From: Smittium culicis
Lineage: Eukaryota > Kickxellomycota > Harpellomycetes > Harpellales > Legeriomycetaceae
Direction of reading: 5' to 3'
Assembly (NCBI GenBank): GCA_001970855.1
Contig: LSSN01001111.1
Location: 1-30,452, forward strand
DNA: 30,452 bases
A program made the position numbers and the translations under genes. The stretch's first letter is position 1. Each line of letters begins with the position of its first letter. Below are positions 20,746 through 30,255 of this stretch, one piece after another. The notes below the pieces were generated by a model. That model was not told the origin of the DNA. It ran no database searches and saw only the letters and a list, made by a program, of their open reading frames with translations.

Positions 20746-23118
20746 TTATTTCTTGTTTAGATCTTTTATCGTAGACAACAAACTTTGCTGAGTCTTTAAT
20801 TTAATCGAAAAATCGTCAGAGTATCTGTTTAAAGTATTGATTATTTCAAAAATCATTCTCTTACAACCTATTGGGATTCTATCAGTATAAAGCTCAGAAA
20901 TGATAGACTGGCTATTGTCAAGTAGGATATCCAAAAATCTATCTAAGGCTTGGAAAGTTTTGGTTATAGCCTCAGATTTTGCAGAAAAGGAACTATTGAT
21001 ATTATTAGAGCGAGAAAGCAGTTTTTTGGATTGATCCATTCCAACAACCCATGTCCAAGCAGACTTGATAGCTTCTATTTGGACAGTTAAATAAGTATCA
21101 GTCCACCCAGATACAAAATAAAGGTACCCTTCCCAATCTAGCCAGCACATATAGATCGCATGCGAGTCAGTTTCTGAGAAGGCAAGTACGTTTATGTTAT
21201 GTAAAATGTTTCCAATAAGCTTGTTTGCAATAGCGCGTTGTCCAGAGACAGTGCTTCTTGATAAGTGAAGCAACTCAGGAATGGTATAGCCAGCGCTATC
21301 AGGATTTTCCCCATGATGGTGAAGTCCTTCATACGTAGGTATATCGTCTAAAACATCAACAAGAGTTCCATTAAAATCAAAACGTAAATGTGCAGTTGGG
21401 TCATCAATTAATGAAGTTTCTTTTCCATCAATTAAATCTCTGGTTAATTTTGCTACTCTATCTGATTGCTCTTTTAAATTTTCTAAAACCCTTTCTGATG
21501 GCGATTTCGCTTGAGAAAAGCTAGTAATCCATTCCAGCTTATCAGTTTCATCTACTTCACTTTCAAAGTATATCTTTTTGAGCTTTTTGTAAAAATCAGT
21601 GTCATTGTCACTAATTTGCGGTAAAGATTGTTCTTTGTTGATATTACTAGATTTAAAATCGTTTGAATTGAGTTTACTGCCTTCAGAAAAGCTTTCTGAT
21701 TGGTTTTTTTGATTAATTCCGATTTGATTACGGCTTATTAACGTTTCTATTTCGATATTACTATCAACATCGCTACTTATTTTTAATCTGCCTTTATCGT
21801 TTTTAGGGCTGCTTTCAAACTCAGCATTATTTTTTAATGCATTTAATTCTACTTGATTATTAGATTGATCAACTTTGAGCTCTTTTTTATTAAGTTTTTT
21901 TAATGCTTCGTTAAGGGTTTTTTGTAGGGATTCATCCAAGTTTTCAATAGCGGGGATGTCTGTAATGCTGTTTTTCTCATGGCTGTTTTTGGTATTATTT
22001 CTTTTTAAAAGGAAGTCAATATTTTTCGGGTTTAATAACGATTCTATTTCCTCTTTAGCGTCGACGATTTCGTTTGTAGACATATTAGATATTTTATCGA
22101 TGTTATTATCCAAGTTTAAATTTTGTGAAGAATCATGATAACTAGGAGATATGTCAAATGTAACGGTTTTTTTAGATGGTTTTTCAACTCTAGGTAGACC
22201 TTGATCGTTGTGAGCAAAGTTACTAATATCTGGAATCTCATTGGCTTTACTAGTATAATCGCTTTTAAAATTTTTAGGAAAGCCGTTGGGATTGATTATA
22301 AAATCATTATTAACGTGGTTGCTAACATCATTTTCAGGAATTTTAGAAGTTAGAAAGCTTTTGATATCTTTTGGGATTTTAATATTTTCGCCTGCTTTAG
22401 AGGCGGCCTTAAAAGTAGGGTCAGCCTTTTCAAGCAAGCGACGCTTTGCAAACAAAGACATTTTCTGGATAGGTTTACTGGAAAGGCTACTTTTTAAATT
22501 GTTAGAATTTAAATCTTGAGCCTTAGATATATTTTTAACAGGTGATTCTTCTACCTTGTTTGAAGAAAATCCGGGGAATAAAATATCTTTACTTTCCAAG
22601 GGGATATTAGGATTGGGAATTATTTTTTCATTATTTGTAATTTTCGGTTCTGATGCTTTTGGTACTAGTGTTTTTGAATATTTAGTTTTTTGTTTTACAA
22701 TTGAACTAATACTGTTTTTAAGGGGAGTAAAATTCTTATCCAGACTATTATTTAAACTGCTTCTTGAAGATTTTACCTCAGGAGGATTTTGACCTATTAT
22801 CAGCTGAGCAGCTGGCATAGAGCTTTCCAGTAAGGAATCTACAGGTTCTTCTTGAGGAAATTTCTCAGAGTATTCGGATGAAATGTCTTTTGAATTATTA
22901 ACATTTAATTGATTTCTTGAACCGTGGCTAGTGTTAGAATCGGATATACTCTTTGAAATGGTAGCAGCGGGTTGTAATTTGCTGCTAAAAAACTTTTTCT
23001 GCAGCTCTTCTAGATCTTCGTCACTATTGTTATCAGTGGTCTTCTTCCATTTTTCACGGATGAGTGACTTATTTTTTGTTTGATTGATGCTTCCCATTTT
23101 AGATATTGGATCATTCAT
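20746..23118 (-). CDS. RPAP1/Rba50-like RNA polymerase II assembly factor
   Basis: A single 790-codon frame with an ATG start and TAA stop, and no intron. RPAP1 (yeast Rba50) binds Rpb subunits and helps RNA polymerase II assembly and nuclear import. Three family landmarks are visible: an N-terminal acidic helix (SDEDLEELQKKFF, about 33-45); the RPAP1-N-like segment at about 340-373 (MSTNEIVDAKEEIESLL, LNPKNIDFLLKRN); and the RPAP1-C-like segment at about 570-640 (HLRFDFNGTLVD, then LHHHGENPDSAGYTIPELL and HLSRSTVSGQRAIANKLIG). Residues 50-560 between these are mostly Ser/Asn/Lys-rich and look disordered. A helical tail continues to 790. It is longer than yeast Rba50 (about 440 aa) and much shorter than human RPAP1 (about 1,390 aa), so the long HEAT-like C-terminal half of the animal protein is absent. 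Divergent from HIS6. Confidence 0.85.
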   Translation of the reverse strand: MNDPISKMGSINQTKNKSLIREKWKKTTDNNSDEDLEELQKKFFSSKLQPAATISKSISDSNTSHGSRNQLNVNNSKDISSEYSEKFPQEEPVDSLLESSMPAAQLIIGQNPPEVKSSRSSLNNSLDKNFTPLKNSISSIVKQKTKYSKTLVPKASEPKITNNEKIIPNPNIPLESKDILFPGFSSNKVEESPVKNISKAQDLNSNNLKSSLSSKPIQKMSLFAKRRLLEKADPTFKAASKAGENIKIPKDIKSFLTSKIPENDVSNHVNNDFIINPNGFPKNFKSDYTSKANEIPDISNFAHNDQGLPRVEKPSKKTVTFDISPSYHDSSQNLNLDNNIDKISNMSTNEIVDAKEEIESLLNPKNIDFLLKRNNTKNSHEKNSITDIPAIENLDESLQKTLNEALKKLNKKELKVDQSNNQVELNALKNNAEFESSPKNDKGRLKISSDVDSNIEIETLISRNQIGINQKNQSESFSEGSKLNSNDFKSSNINKEQSLPQISDNDTDFYKKLKKIYFESEVDETDKLEWITSFSQAKSPSERVLENLKEQSDRVAKLTRDLIDGKETSLIDDPTAHLRFDFNGTLVDVLDDIPTYEGLHHHGENPDSAGYTIPELLHLSRSTVSGQRAIANKLIGNILHNINVLAFSETDSHAIYMCWLDWEGYLYFVSGWTDTYLTVQIEAIKSAWTWVVGMDQSKKLLSRSNNINSSFSAKSEAITKTFQALDRFLDILLDNSQSIISELYTDRIPIGCKRMIFEIINTLNRYSDDFSIKLKTQQSLLSTIKDLNKK

Positions 23119-24092
23119 CTTGATTTCTGTTAAATAGGTATTTTTTTACTTGAAGGATAAGAAATAACTGAATTTAAAAATGGCAACTATTAGTATGAAT
23201 TTTACTATTCTTGAGTATAATTCAACATTTAATTGACTATTGCGCAATTGAGCTATTAACCCAATCATTCGCGGAAGGCTTTATTTAAACTCACAAATAT
23301 GGCAAATTAGAAAATAAAAATACTAAATCTACGAGTCCTTATAAATTATTGGATTTCATATTTAAACTGCGAATAATCACTATGCGCTTAAAAAAATAAA
23401 CGAATCATGGAAATGATTAATTTAACAAGTGATTGGGAGGAATAGGTTAAATATTTTTTCCAGCGAAAGAAATGGCACTTTGCCTACCATTAAGCCATTC
23501 ACGCTGTTATATATTTCTGTATTTTTTTCAAGCCATTTTTACAGTTTATATACATTTCGATATATTTATTGCATCTAAAATGTTCGCTGGATAGAGTTTT
23601 TTGATCCGCCAATTATATCTATACTCGCAGTTTATTTATAATGACTGAAGATAATTAATGACCCATGAACTTTTCCTCTCTAACTAATTGAAATTGTTTT
23701 TTATGATTCCGTTATTTATATCCAAATACTTAAATTCAAAGAACCAATAATTTCAGATACACCAACAAAATGTTAAAACTATTAGCAATGTATAATATTC
23801 GTAAATTTTCTTATACAACTATTCGTATTTCTAAAACATAATACTTTGTCTCAATAAATATTATTCGGCCTAGTCGTCCTTTATTAAATTCATTTTTAGC
23901 TACTCTAACCAAAAACCCGAATACTAGAAGGCAAATATTTTATATCATACACCTCATTTTAAATTAATAATATTTTCAAAAAAATCTGTTCCAGTTTAGA
24001 AACTTTAACTAATAAAAAAACCCATATAAATAGCTTACTATCATATCTTCAAATTTGATTCCAAAAGCTAGACCGCTGCCTATTCTTTTTTA
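23119..24092. promoter_or_regulatory. Shared divergent promoter region, RPAP1-like / HIS6
   Basis: The 974-bp spacer serves the 5' ends of both the RPAP1-like gene (-) and HIS6 (+). Its RPAP1 side contains a 195-bp MITE copy at 23256-23450, starting 138 bp from the RPAP1 ATG. I saw no Gcn4-type TGACTC site near HIS6. Confidence 0.5.
23256..23450 (+). mobile_element. 195-bp diverged MITE copy in the divergent promoter
   Basis: It begins TTAACCCAATCATTCGCGG and ends GGAATAGGTTAA. It carries the family word ATAAACGAATCAT at the expected distance from its right end, then AAGTGATTGGGAGG where the 30060 copy has GAGTGTTGATCGGG. Length equals that of the other full copies. The middle is diverged, so this looks like an old insertion. 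Confidence 0.6.
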
Positions 24093-25605
24093 ATGATTAC
24101 CTCGGCTAAAACTATATTTAGACCATGTATTGACCTTCACAATGGCCAAGTCAAACAAATTGTTGGAGGAACTCTTACAGAAAACGATCAACATGTTATG
24201 ACTAATTTCGTCTCAAGGTACTTAATTTCTGTACAAAAATTCCTATTCTGAAACAAAACTTATAAAAAATCACTTCAGCTTTTATCATTATTATTATACT
24301 TATTCTTTCTAGCAAGCCTTCTTCTTATTACGCTGAATTGTATAAGAAACATTGTTTAATTGGAGGACATCTAATCAAACTAGGTCCTGGAAATGATCTT
24401 GCAGCAGTCGAAGCTTTAAAATCTTGGCCCAGTAAATTTTCCTGTTCTAAATATATTTTATACAATCTCAATCATTAATTTCAAACACTTGGAAAATAAT
24501 TCGTTAAATATATAATACCCTACTAGACGGATTACAAGTTGGTGGAGGAATAAACATAGAAAATGCTCAAAAATGGCTAGATCTCGGTGCAAGTAAGGTA
24601 AAACCTTCCCCCCCCTTTAAGATAGCTTTATTTTTTGACTATAAAATCCATAATAACATTTCTTTATTCCTATAGGTTATTGTAACAAGCTGGTTATTTA
24701 CTGATAAAAAGTTTGATTTAAACAAACTCAAAGCATTAAGCGATAAAATTGGCAAGGATAGATTAGTTGTCGACATTAGGTACTTGTTTGTAATACTTTT
24801 ATTCGACTCGATATTAAATTTAAATCACTATTAACTTTGTAATTTTCCTATTTTTCAGTTGTAGAAAAGATGATATTGGGTGGGTCGTTGCAATCGATAA
24901 ATGGCAGACTAGAACTGACTTATACTTAAATAAGAGTAATTACAATTTTAAATTATTTTTATAATATTATTTTACCAGTATACTATTTTATTTTTTTTTA
25001 GACACAATTGATCTTATTTCTCAGTATTGCAGGTATTTTATTTTTATATATAATCTAATTTGGCATATTAACTAAAAAATATTAAATATTTCTTAGCGAA
25101 TTCTTAGTGCATGCTGCCGATGTTGAAGGATTATGCCAAGGAATCGATGAAGATCTTGTCAAATGTTAGCTCATATATTCATTTTCATTGCTAGTGTGCT
25201 CGTTTTATAATACTTTGTTATTCGTATAACTATAACTTTTTTTTTTAGGTCTCGGTACCTGGGTTAATATCCCTACAACTTATGCGGGAGGCGCCAACAG
25301 TAAGCTTAATCTTCGCTATTTCAATATTAATAAAAACTCAAATAATTTATTTTTATATTTATTACACTTTTTTAGGCGTTGAAGACTTAAATAAAGTCAA
25401 TATACTTTCTAAAGGAAAAGTCGACCTTACTATTGGAAGGTATGTGCTCCAGATTTATACTTCATTGATATAACGTTACTTATTCGATTAAACTTTTTTT
25501 AAAAAAATTTTTCTAATAATTTTTATAACTATTAGTGCGCTCGATATTTTTGGCGGTTCAAAAATAAATTTTAGCGACTGTGTTCGATGGAATAGCTCTA
25601 ACTAA
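24093..25605 (+). CDS. HIS6: HisA/HIS6: ProFAR isomerase, histidine biosynthesis
   Basis: Ten exons join in frame: 24093-24217, 24313-24431, 24527-24597, 24676-24779, 24859-24935, 25002-25032, 25097-25164, 25249-25299, 25376-25439 and 25536-25605. The product is 259 aa (yeast His6 is 261). The enzyme (1-(5-phosphoribosyl)-5-[(5-phosphoribosylamino)methylideneamino]imidazole-4-carboxamide isomerase, EC 5.3.1.16) catalyses the fourth step of histidine synthesis in the cytosol. It is a (beta/alpha)8 barrel. Visible motifs are [15 protein letters not shown] with catalytic D14, [17 protein letters not shown] (phosphate binding), [17 protein letters not shown] with catalytic D138, [45 protein letters not shown] and a terminal RWN. 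Introns are 64-96 nt, with donors mostly GTA and once GTTAGC. One exon is only 31 nt. Every exon junction restores a conserved residue, so the model is firm. Confidence 0.97.
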
Positions 25606-26308
25606 TATTTCAGTTTTACACTTATTATTCAATGCTGATTTGATTGTTTTTATTTTTTTGGTAAATATCAACATTTTAAATAATACTCGCCAAACTCGAT
25701 GATTTTATATTCTAAATTTTTGATTTACTAACTGAATTTTTATATTGAGAGCTCATATCTTTTTAAACTTCTTTTTTAGTTTCTAATGTGAATTAAGACG
25801 ATAGCCTTTTTTAAAACATTTGACATTATTTAAAAAATATGTAAAGATTGCTGATGATTTTTCTATTAATAAAATTAGCTAGGATAAATGAAATTTCAAT
25901 CAAATTTTAGATGATTATTCTAATAGTCCAAAGTTCTTGTCAAATCCAGTAAATATTTATTTTGAAAAAGTAAATAAAAACTATACTGATTCCAAAGATT
26001 GCATTAAACTAATTGAATAACATATTTTTATTTATTAATACATACTTCCCTTACTATAAGACCTAGTAAAGCCTAGAAATTATAACACACTCAACATTTC
26101 TTTCAATTGTAATTTATGAATGTGGGACTTATTGTAATACTATAGATAAATACATTTTTTTAGTTTTATTTTAATACTTTCTACTTAATTTTTAATTGAA
26201 AATTTGGATATTCTCGTAATATATTTGAGAATTATTTTGAGATGTAGGTTGTGAATTATTATGAAATGTGTATTTACTTAAAGCGGTTAATTGTTTTAGT
26301 TCGATATT
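25606..26308. other. Intergenic, convergent 3' ends of HIS6 and the Zn2Cys6 gene
   Basis: About 700 bp of AT-rich DNA between two converging genes. No coding, RNA or repeat feature was recognised. Confidence 0.6.
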
Positions 26309-28687
26309 TTAGCTTTGTTTGATAACTTGGTTTTGTTTGATTTTTTTGTAGTGTTTAATTTTTTTATTTTGTTCGATGTTTTGGTTCTTTTCGATGTGGG
26401 AATTAAAAATATTCTGAGTAATTAAATTTCCAGAAAATGAAAACGTTTCGTATTGGATGTTTAAATTCTGATCTCTAGGTAAGCTGTAAGGTATATTAGG
26501 GTAATTTACAGGTGAATATCGAGTTTTAATACTGTTTTTGAATAAAAGTATTTCATTGGATTCGTTATATTCTGGTTTACAATGGCTACCCAGGTCTAGA
26601 AATGCAACATCCTCGCTGCAAGTAAACTTATGAACGGGACTATGCATTTTATATTCATCAGGGCTTCTTCTAGTTAGGATGACTTCGTTTTTAAACCAGT
26701 TTTGAATGAATATGTATTTATATACTGGACTATTGATGTTTACGGAGCAGCATAAGTAAGCTAATGTTGAAGATGTTGGTTTTATGAACCATAAATTAGT
26801 GTCTTTCTTAGTAATTTGTGATAGCTCTAACTCAGGGAATAGTTTCAAGAATTTTTTATTAGCTTCAATAGATTTTTTTAAAATAATGTTAGTATTTTTG
26901 ACCGAATTATCGAGTTCATACAAAATTGTCAAGCAGTTTTCGTATTTTTTAAATAAAATAAAAACATATTTTAGAGACTCTCTAATGACTTGAATCTTAG
27001 GATGATCAGCAATTTTTTTTGAATTTGTTAAAATAATTCCAGATATGTTTGCTGCATAAAAAACTGTAATATTCGCAATAATGAACTTGTATGAGTTCAT
27101 TCTCAATTTTATTAGAGTCATAATTTCAATCGCCTTATCAATACAAATTGATTTTGCAACTTTAGATCTTTTTAGTTGCTCGGGATCAAGACTGTATGGA
27201 ACAATATCGGACATGTTGACAAAAATACTTGCTAGTTTAATTGTATACAAGCTAATAAAATAAATTAAAAAGGTTCTGCTTTGCAGTAATTCTGGTGATC
27301 TTTTCTTTGGAAGTGATGTAGTTTGATCTAGATGTAGATACGAATAGTGATATCTGAGACTACCTTCAAATTTTATAATTCTCTCCTTTATGTATGATTT
27401 TTTCAAATGGTAATTTTCGGGCAAATTTGTCAATTTAATTCTTGTGCTGTTTAGGAAGTCTGATGCTATTCCAAGGATAATATACGCTTTGACTAATAAG
27501 TGCAATTTATCTCTTTTTTCAATTTCATTATCATTTATTTTTGGTGGTAAATTTACATTATAGACGTTTATGGATGTATCTGAGATGTAATTATGGTAAT
27601 AATAATCGTTTGAGGGTAAATCTACAGCTACATCTTTCAAGGAAATTTTGTTAGTAGACCCATAAGATACACCAATAAAAACAGATCTTATATAGAGATA
27701 CCACCACACTCTTCTTTTGTACTCCAGCGATATCCAGTCTTCATTTGATCTAGATTTGTTATATTTTGAAGCATCCATAGTATTAATCTTGAGTAGATAA
27801 GCGTATTTTACAGATAAATCGGTTAGAAATAAAGTGCGGGATAAATTAGACACAGCATAATAATGACCGACAAGAATAAGTGCAGAAAATATCTTGTCAA
27901 TACATGGGTGACTTAAGTCGCTAGTTAGTATCTCAAATGCTTTCTCTGCGTATACTGAACCGCAGATGTATAAATGGTTGTTTAAAAAAACGTGATTTTC
28001 GAACAACTTAGACCCTATTGCAAGAATACTTAGTTTCGTGTGTAAAGGTAAAGTGTTGTCTTTTACACGTGAAACAATATGATCTTTGCTTAATATTAAG
28101 TATAAATGCGACTCTTTTGATATTTTCTCGATTACTTGAATGACAAGATCATCATCAATATCTAGACTTCCTAATTCTAAAGCAGATTTTGATAAGAGTA
28201 AATTTATTTCAGAGTCTATCTTATGGCGATAGCGTTTTTTATCTTTGACGTGGATTTTTTTATCAATTGAATTTTCAATTATTTTATTAGAATCACTATT
28301 ATAGCTATCACTATTCCAGCTGTTTAATTCTTTATTTATACTTACAAACTCATGTAAGCATGTGTTTAATTTTGAGGAAAAGCTTAAGCGTGCATGAGCC
28401 ATTGGATTATCGACTGATTTGGAAAGTTTTTCTATTTTTTTTAATGCGTTATTTATACTAGCGAGTTTCTTATTAATTAAATCGATCTCTTCGATTACAT
28501 CTGAATTAACAGCAATTTCCTGATAATTACAGGTTCTGTCAAAATTTCTACATGTACTGCAGATCGGGCGTAAACCGTCACATCTTACTTTTCTTTCTCG
28601 GCAGGTTTCGCAGGAGTAGAATGTTCTTCCTTTTTTAATAATTTTGTAGGTTTTATTTTTGGATTCGCTCAGCATATCTTTGGACAT
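26309..28687 (-). CDS. Zn2Cys6 fungal-type transcription factor
   Basis: A continuous frame with the binuclear zinc cluster C-x2-C-x6-C-x6-C-x2-C-x6-C at residues 26-53 counted from the chosen ATG (ETCRERKVRCDG, then CSTCRNFDRTC). A short helical, coiled-coil-like segment follows (about 63-94, EEIDLINKKLASINNALKKI), as in dimeric Gal4-type proteins. The middle homology region (fungal_trans) spans roughly residues 220-400 and includes EYKRRVWWYLYIRSVF near 320. The C-terminus is rich in Asn, Lys and Gln. Such proteins bind CGG-type sites in the nucleus; the target is unknown. The frame stays open upstream of this ATG without another ATG. The chosen start (28687) gives 792 aa and keeps the whole zinc cluster. 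A spliced 5' exon, with an acceptor near the TTCTAG at about 28810, is possible. It is not clustered with metabolic genes that would hint at a pathway. Confidence 0.88.
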   Translation of the reverse strand: MSKDMLSESKNKTYKIIKKGRTFYSCETCRERKVRCDGLRPICSTCRNFDRTCNYQEIAVNSDVIEEIDLINKKLASINNALKKIEKLSKSVDNPMAHARLSFSSKLNTCLHEFVSINKELNSWNSDSYNSDSNKIIENSIDKKIHVKDKKRYRHKIDSEINLLLSKSALELGSLDIDDDLVIQVIEKISKESHLYLILSKDHIVSRVKDNTLPLHTKLSILAIGSKLFENHVFLNNHLYICGSVYAEKAFEILTSDLSHPCIDKIFSALILVGHYYAVSNLSRTLFLTDLSVKYAYLLKINTMDASKYNKSRSNEDWISLEYKRRVWWYLYIRSVFIGVSYGSTNKISLKDVAVDLPSNDYYYHNYISDTSINVYNVNLPPKINDNEIEKRDKLHLLVKAYIILGIASDFLNSTRIKLTNLPENYHLKKSYIKERIIKFEGSLRYHYSYLHLDQTTSLPKKRSPELLQSRTFLIYFISLYTIKLASIFVNMSDIVPYSLDPEQLKRSKVAKSICIDKAIEIMTLIKLRMNSYKFIIANITVFYAANISGIILTNSKKIADHPKIQVIRESLKYVFILFKKYENCLTILYELDNSVKNTNIILKKSIEANKKFLKLFPELELSQITKKDTNLWFIKPTSSTLAYLCCSVNINSPVYKYIFIQNWFKNEVILTRRSPDEYKMHSPVHKFTCSEDVAFLDLGSHCKPEYNESNEILLFKNSIKTRYSPVNYPNIPYSLPRDQNLNIQYETFSFSGNLITQNIFNSHIEKNQNIEQNKKIKHYKKIKQNQVIKQS

Positions 28688-29257
28688 AGTTTGATTTTTT
28701 TCGGTATAAGAAAAGTGTGGAAATTGACGGACAGTCGGTGACTTCAAGTCGAAATAATTATTTCCAGGTTTGATAGATGTTTGATGTATGTTCCAGAGCT
28801 GTCCACCACTAGAATTTAATTAAAAGTATAATAAAACTTGCTCAAAGATGTAAAAAATACTTTTTTTATGATTTTATAAGTATTTTCGTGTGTTTATTAA
28901 ATGGAGTAAAATAGGCCGTCTAAATATTGATTTTTTATCTCTTTCGCAAGTCGATGTTAATTTTTTAGACTTCAAAAATAGCTAAATTCATCCATATGAG
29001 TAGCTTAGCCATCAGTATCATAAATTAATGAACTGCTGATTTTTATAGCGCTAAAACAAAAGATTAGGTTTAAATGCAGCTTTTAAATAATAATATCCAA
29101 TTTTCTCGTTATAATCTAGAAAACTTAGTTTGTATTTCACAACTGTAATTATGGTATATTTATATTAAAGCCCAAATTAGTATTTTGTTATCATTTTTTC
29201 AATATGTATTGGTACTAAATTACTCTATTTATTTGTCGCACATTATATAATTGTTTG
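28688..29257. other. 5' region of the Zn2Cys6 gene and AT-rich spacer
   Basis: The first about 120 bp upstream of the chosen ATG remain open in frame with the regulator, leaving room for an upstream exon. Beyond that the DNA is AT-rich with no coding or RNA feature recognised. Confidence 0.45.
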
Positions 29258-29453
29258 TTAACCCGTTCCAGGACCAACGCTCTTAAATTTGATTTAAAAT
29301 CATAATTGGATAAGCCATTTTATAATTATCAGCATTGAATATATAAAATTTATTAGACAATAATTTATTGTTTTCAAGTATTGATTAATTATATTATCGT
29401 TTGATTGGATAATCTTGGTAATTCAGAAAAAGCCTATTTCCTGAAATGTTTAA
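29258..29453 (-). mobile_element. 196-bp MITE copy
   Basis: It starts TTAACCCGTTCCAGGACCAACGC and ends CCTGAAATGTTTAA, matching the family ends in the reverse orientation. Near its right side GGTAATTCAGAAAAAGCCTAT parallels the same position in the split copy ending at 29964. It shares its last TTAA-like bases with the next copy. Confidence 0.6.
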
Positions 29454-29583
29454 ATCTTTCCCGTTTAGAACTCTCTAAAAAAACTAATTATATGATTCGT
29501 TTATGGTTTATAAGTAGGTTTATTATTTACTGTTATTTTAAAATATACCAATAGTTCTTGAAGCCTAGGAATTAAAGTGTTAA
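29450..29583 (-). mobile_element. Truncated MITE copy
   Basis: It starts TTAAATCTTTCCCG and holds the best-preserved core (TATGATTCGTTTATGGTTTA, then TTTATTATTTACTG). It continues to CCTAGGAATTAAAG and is then cut off at the start of the next copy (29580). It lacks the GTCTACC arm. Confidence 0.65.
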
Positions 29584-29964
29584 CTTTTTCTCGACCAACA
29601 CTCATAACCCATTCACAGTGATAGACTATATATAACATGAAATATAGCTAAATATGTTCAATTAAAATGCTTTAATTCCGAGAATAAATCAATAATTGGC
29701 ATTTAAATATAATCAACAAATAACAATTATATCTATAAATCTTAAACGAGTCATTAATTAAGGTTTTAAAAAAAGTGTTGGACAGGAAACGATTAGACAA
29801 TACGAATTTATTGATTCGCTTATGGTTCATAAGTAAATTTATTATTTGCTGTTTTTATACTATAAACCAAAAAAATTAAAGGCCTCGAAATTATGTTATA
29901 TTTACTGAATCTAATTTGCTAAATTTGGTAGATCGAAAACAGCCTATCACCAGTAAAAGGGTAA
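29580..29964 (-). mobile_element. MITE copy split by a nested insertion
   Basis: The first 24 bp (29580-29603) carry the right-arm end, TTAACTTTTTCTCGACCAAC. The rest of the copy (29798-29964: TTATTGATTCGCTTATGG, then GGCCTCGAAATTA, GGTAGATC and GTAAAAGGGTAA) lies beyond another full-length element. The two parts sum to about 191 bp, the family length, so the interruption is best read as insertion of 29604-29797 into this copy. Confidence 0.6.
29604..29797 (+). mobile_element. MITE copy nested inside another copy
   Basis: It starts ATAACCCATTCACAGTGATAGAC, runs through ATATAGCTAAAT, TTTAATTCCGAG and TAAACGAGTCATTAATT, and ends AAGTGTTGGACAGGAAACGATTA. Order and spacing match the 30060 copy in the same orientation. 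At the corresponding place other copies have CTCTTTAAAAA, so the target was probably the TTAA in that word; the flanking duplications (ATAA, ATTA) have diverged. Confidence 0.6.
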
Positions 29965-29981
29965 AATTATCCCTTTACTGG
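29950..29981. repeat. 32-bp near-perfect palindrome at a MITE-MITE junction
   Basis: CCAGTAAAAGGGTAA faces TTATCCCTTTACTGG with two central bases and one mismatch pair. It is formed where the end of the split copy meets the start of a head-to-head partial copy, so it needs no separate explanation such as a terminator. Confidence 0.8.
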
Positions 29982-30059
29982 ATCAAAACTATATAGCCTA
30001 TTCATTAGACATAATTGGATAAGCTTAATAGCATTTATTTTTAATTTGATTTATAACAC
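29965..30059 (+). mobile_element. Partial MITE copy
   Basis: It starts TTATCCCTTTACTGG and has ACTATATAGCC where full copies have AAAATATAGCC, then breaks off at the next intact element. About 95 bp remain. Confidence 0.45.
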
Positions 30060-30255
30060 TTAACCCTTTCGCGCGCGGTAGACTAGTTCTGATCTACAAA
30101 ATATAGCCAACTGAATTCTTTAAAAATAATTTAATTCCGAGATATTTAATGATATTCGTATACTGTAGTTAAACAAAAAATAATATATTTCATATAAACC
30201 ATAAACGAATCATAAATTTGTTTTTTTTAAAGAGTGTTGATCGGGAAAGGGTTAA
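30060..30255 (+). mobile_element. 196-bp intact MITE, best terminal inverted repeats
   Basis: It opens TTAACCCTTTC and closes GAAAGGGTTAA, a perfect 11-bp inverted repeat; if TTAA is the target duplication, the true repeat is CCCTTTC. Inside are GGTAGACTAG, AAATATAGCC, TTTAATTCCGAGAT, ACCATAAACGAATCATAAAT and GAGTGTTGATCGGG, used here as the family reference. There is no coding capacity. TTAA targets and CCC-starting ends are hallmarks of the piggyBac superfamily, so a piggyBac-like MITE is inferred. Confidence 0.75.

Noticed and set aside
21875..22792. Plus-strand frames of 77-87 codons opposite the RPAP1-like gene
   Set aside because: They are antisense shadows of a frame with clear family motifs and have no features of their own.
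29950..29981. Palindrome as a transcription terminator or origin
   Set aside because: It is fully explained by two element ends meeting head to head.
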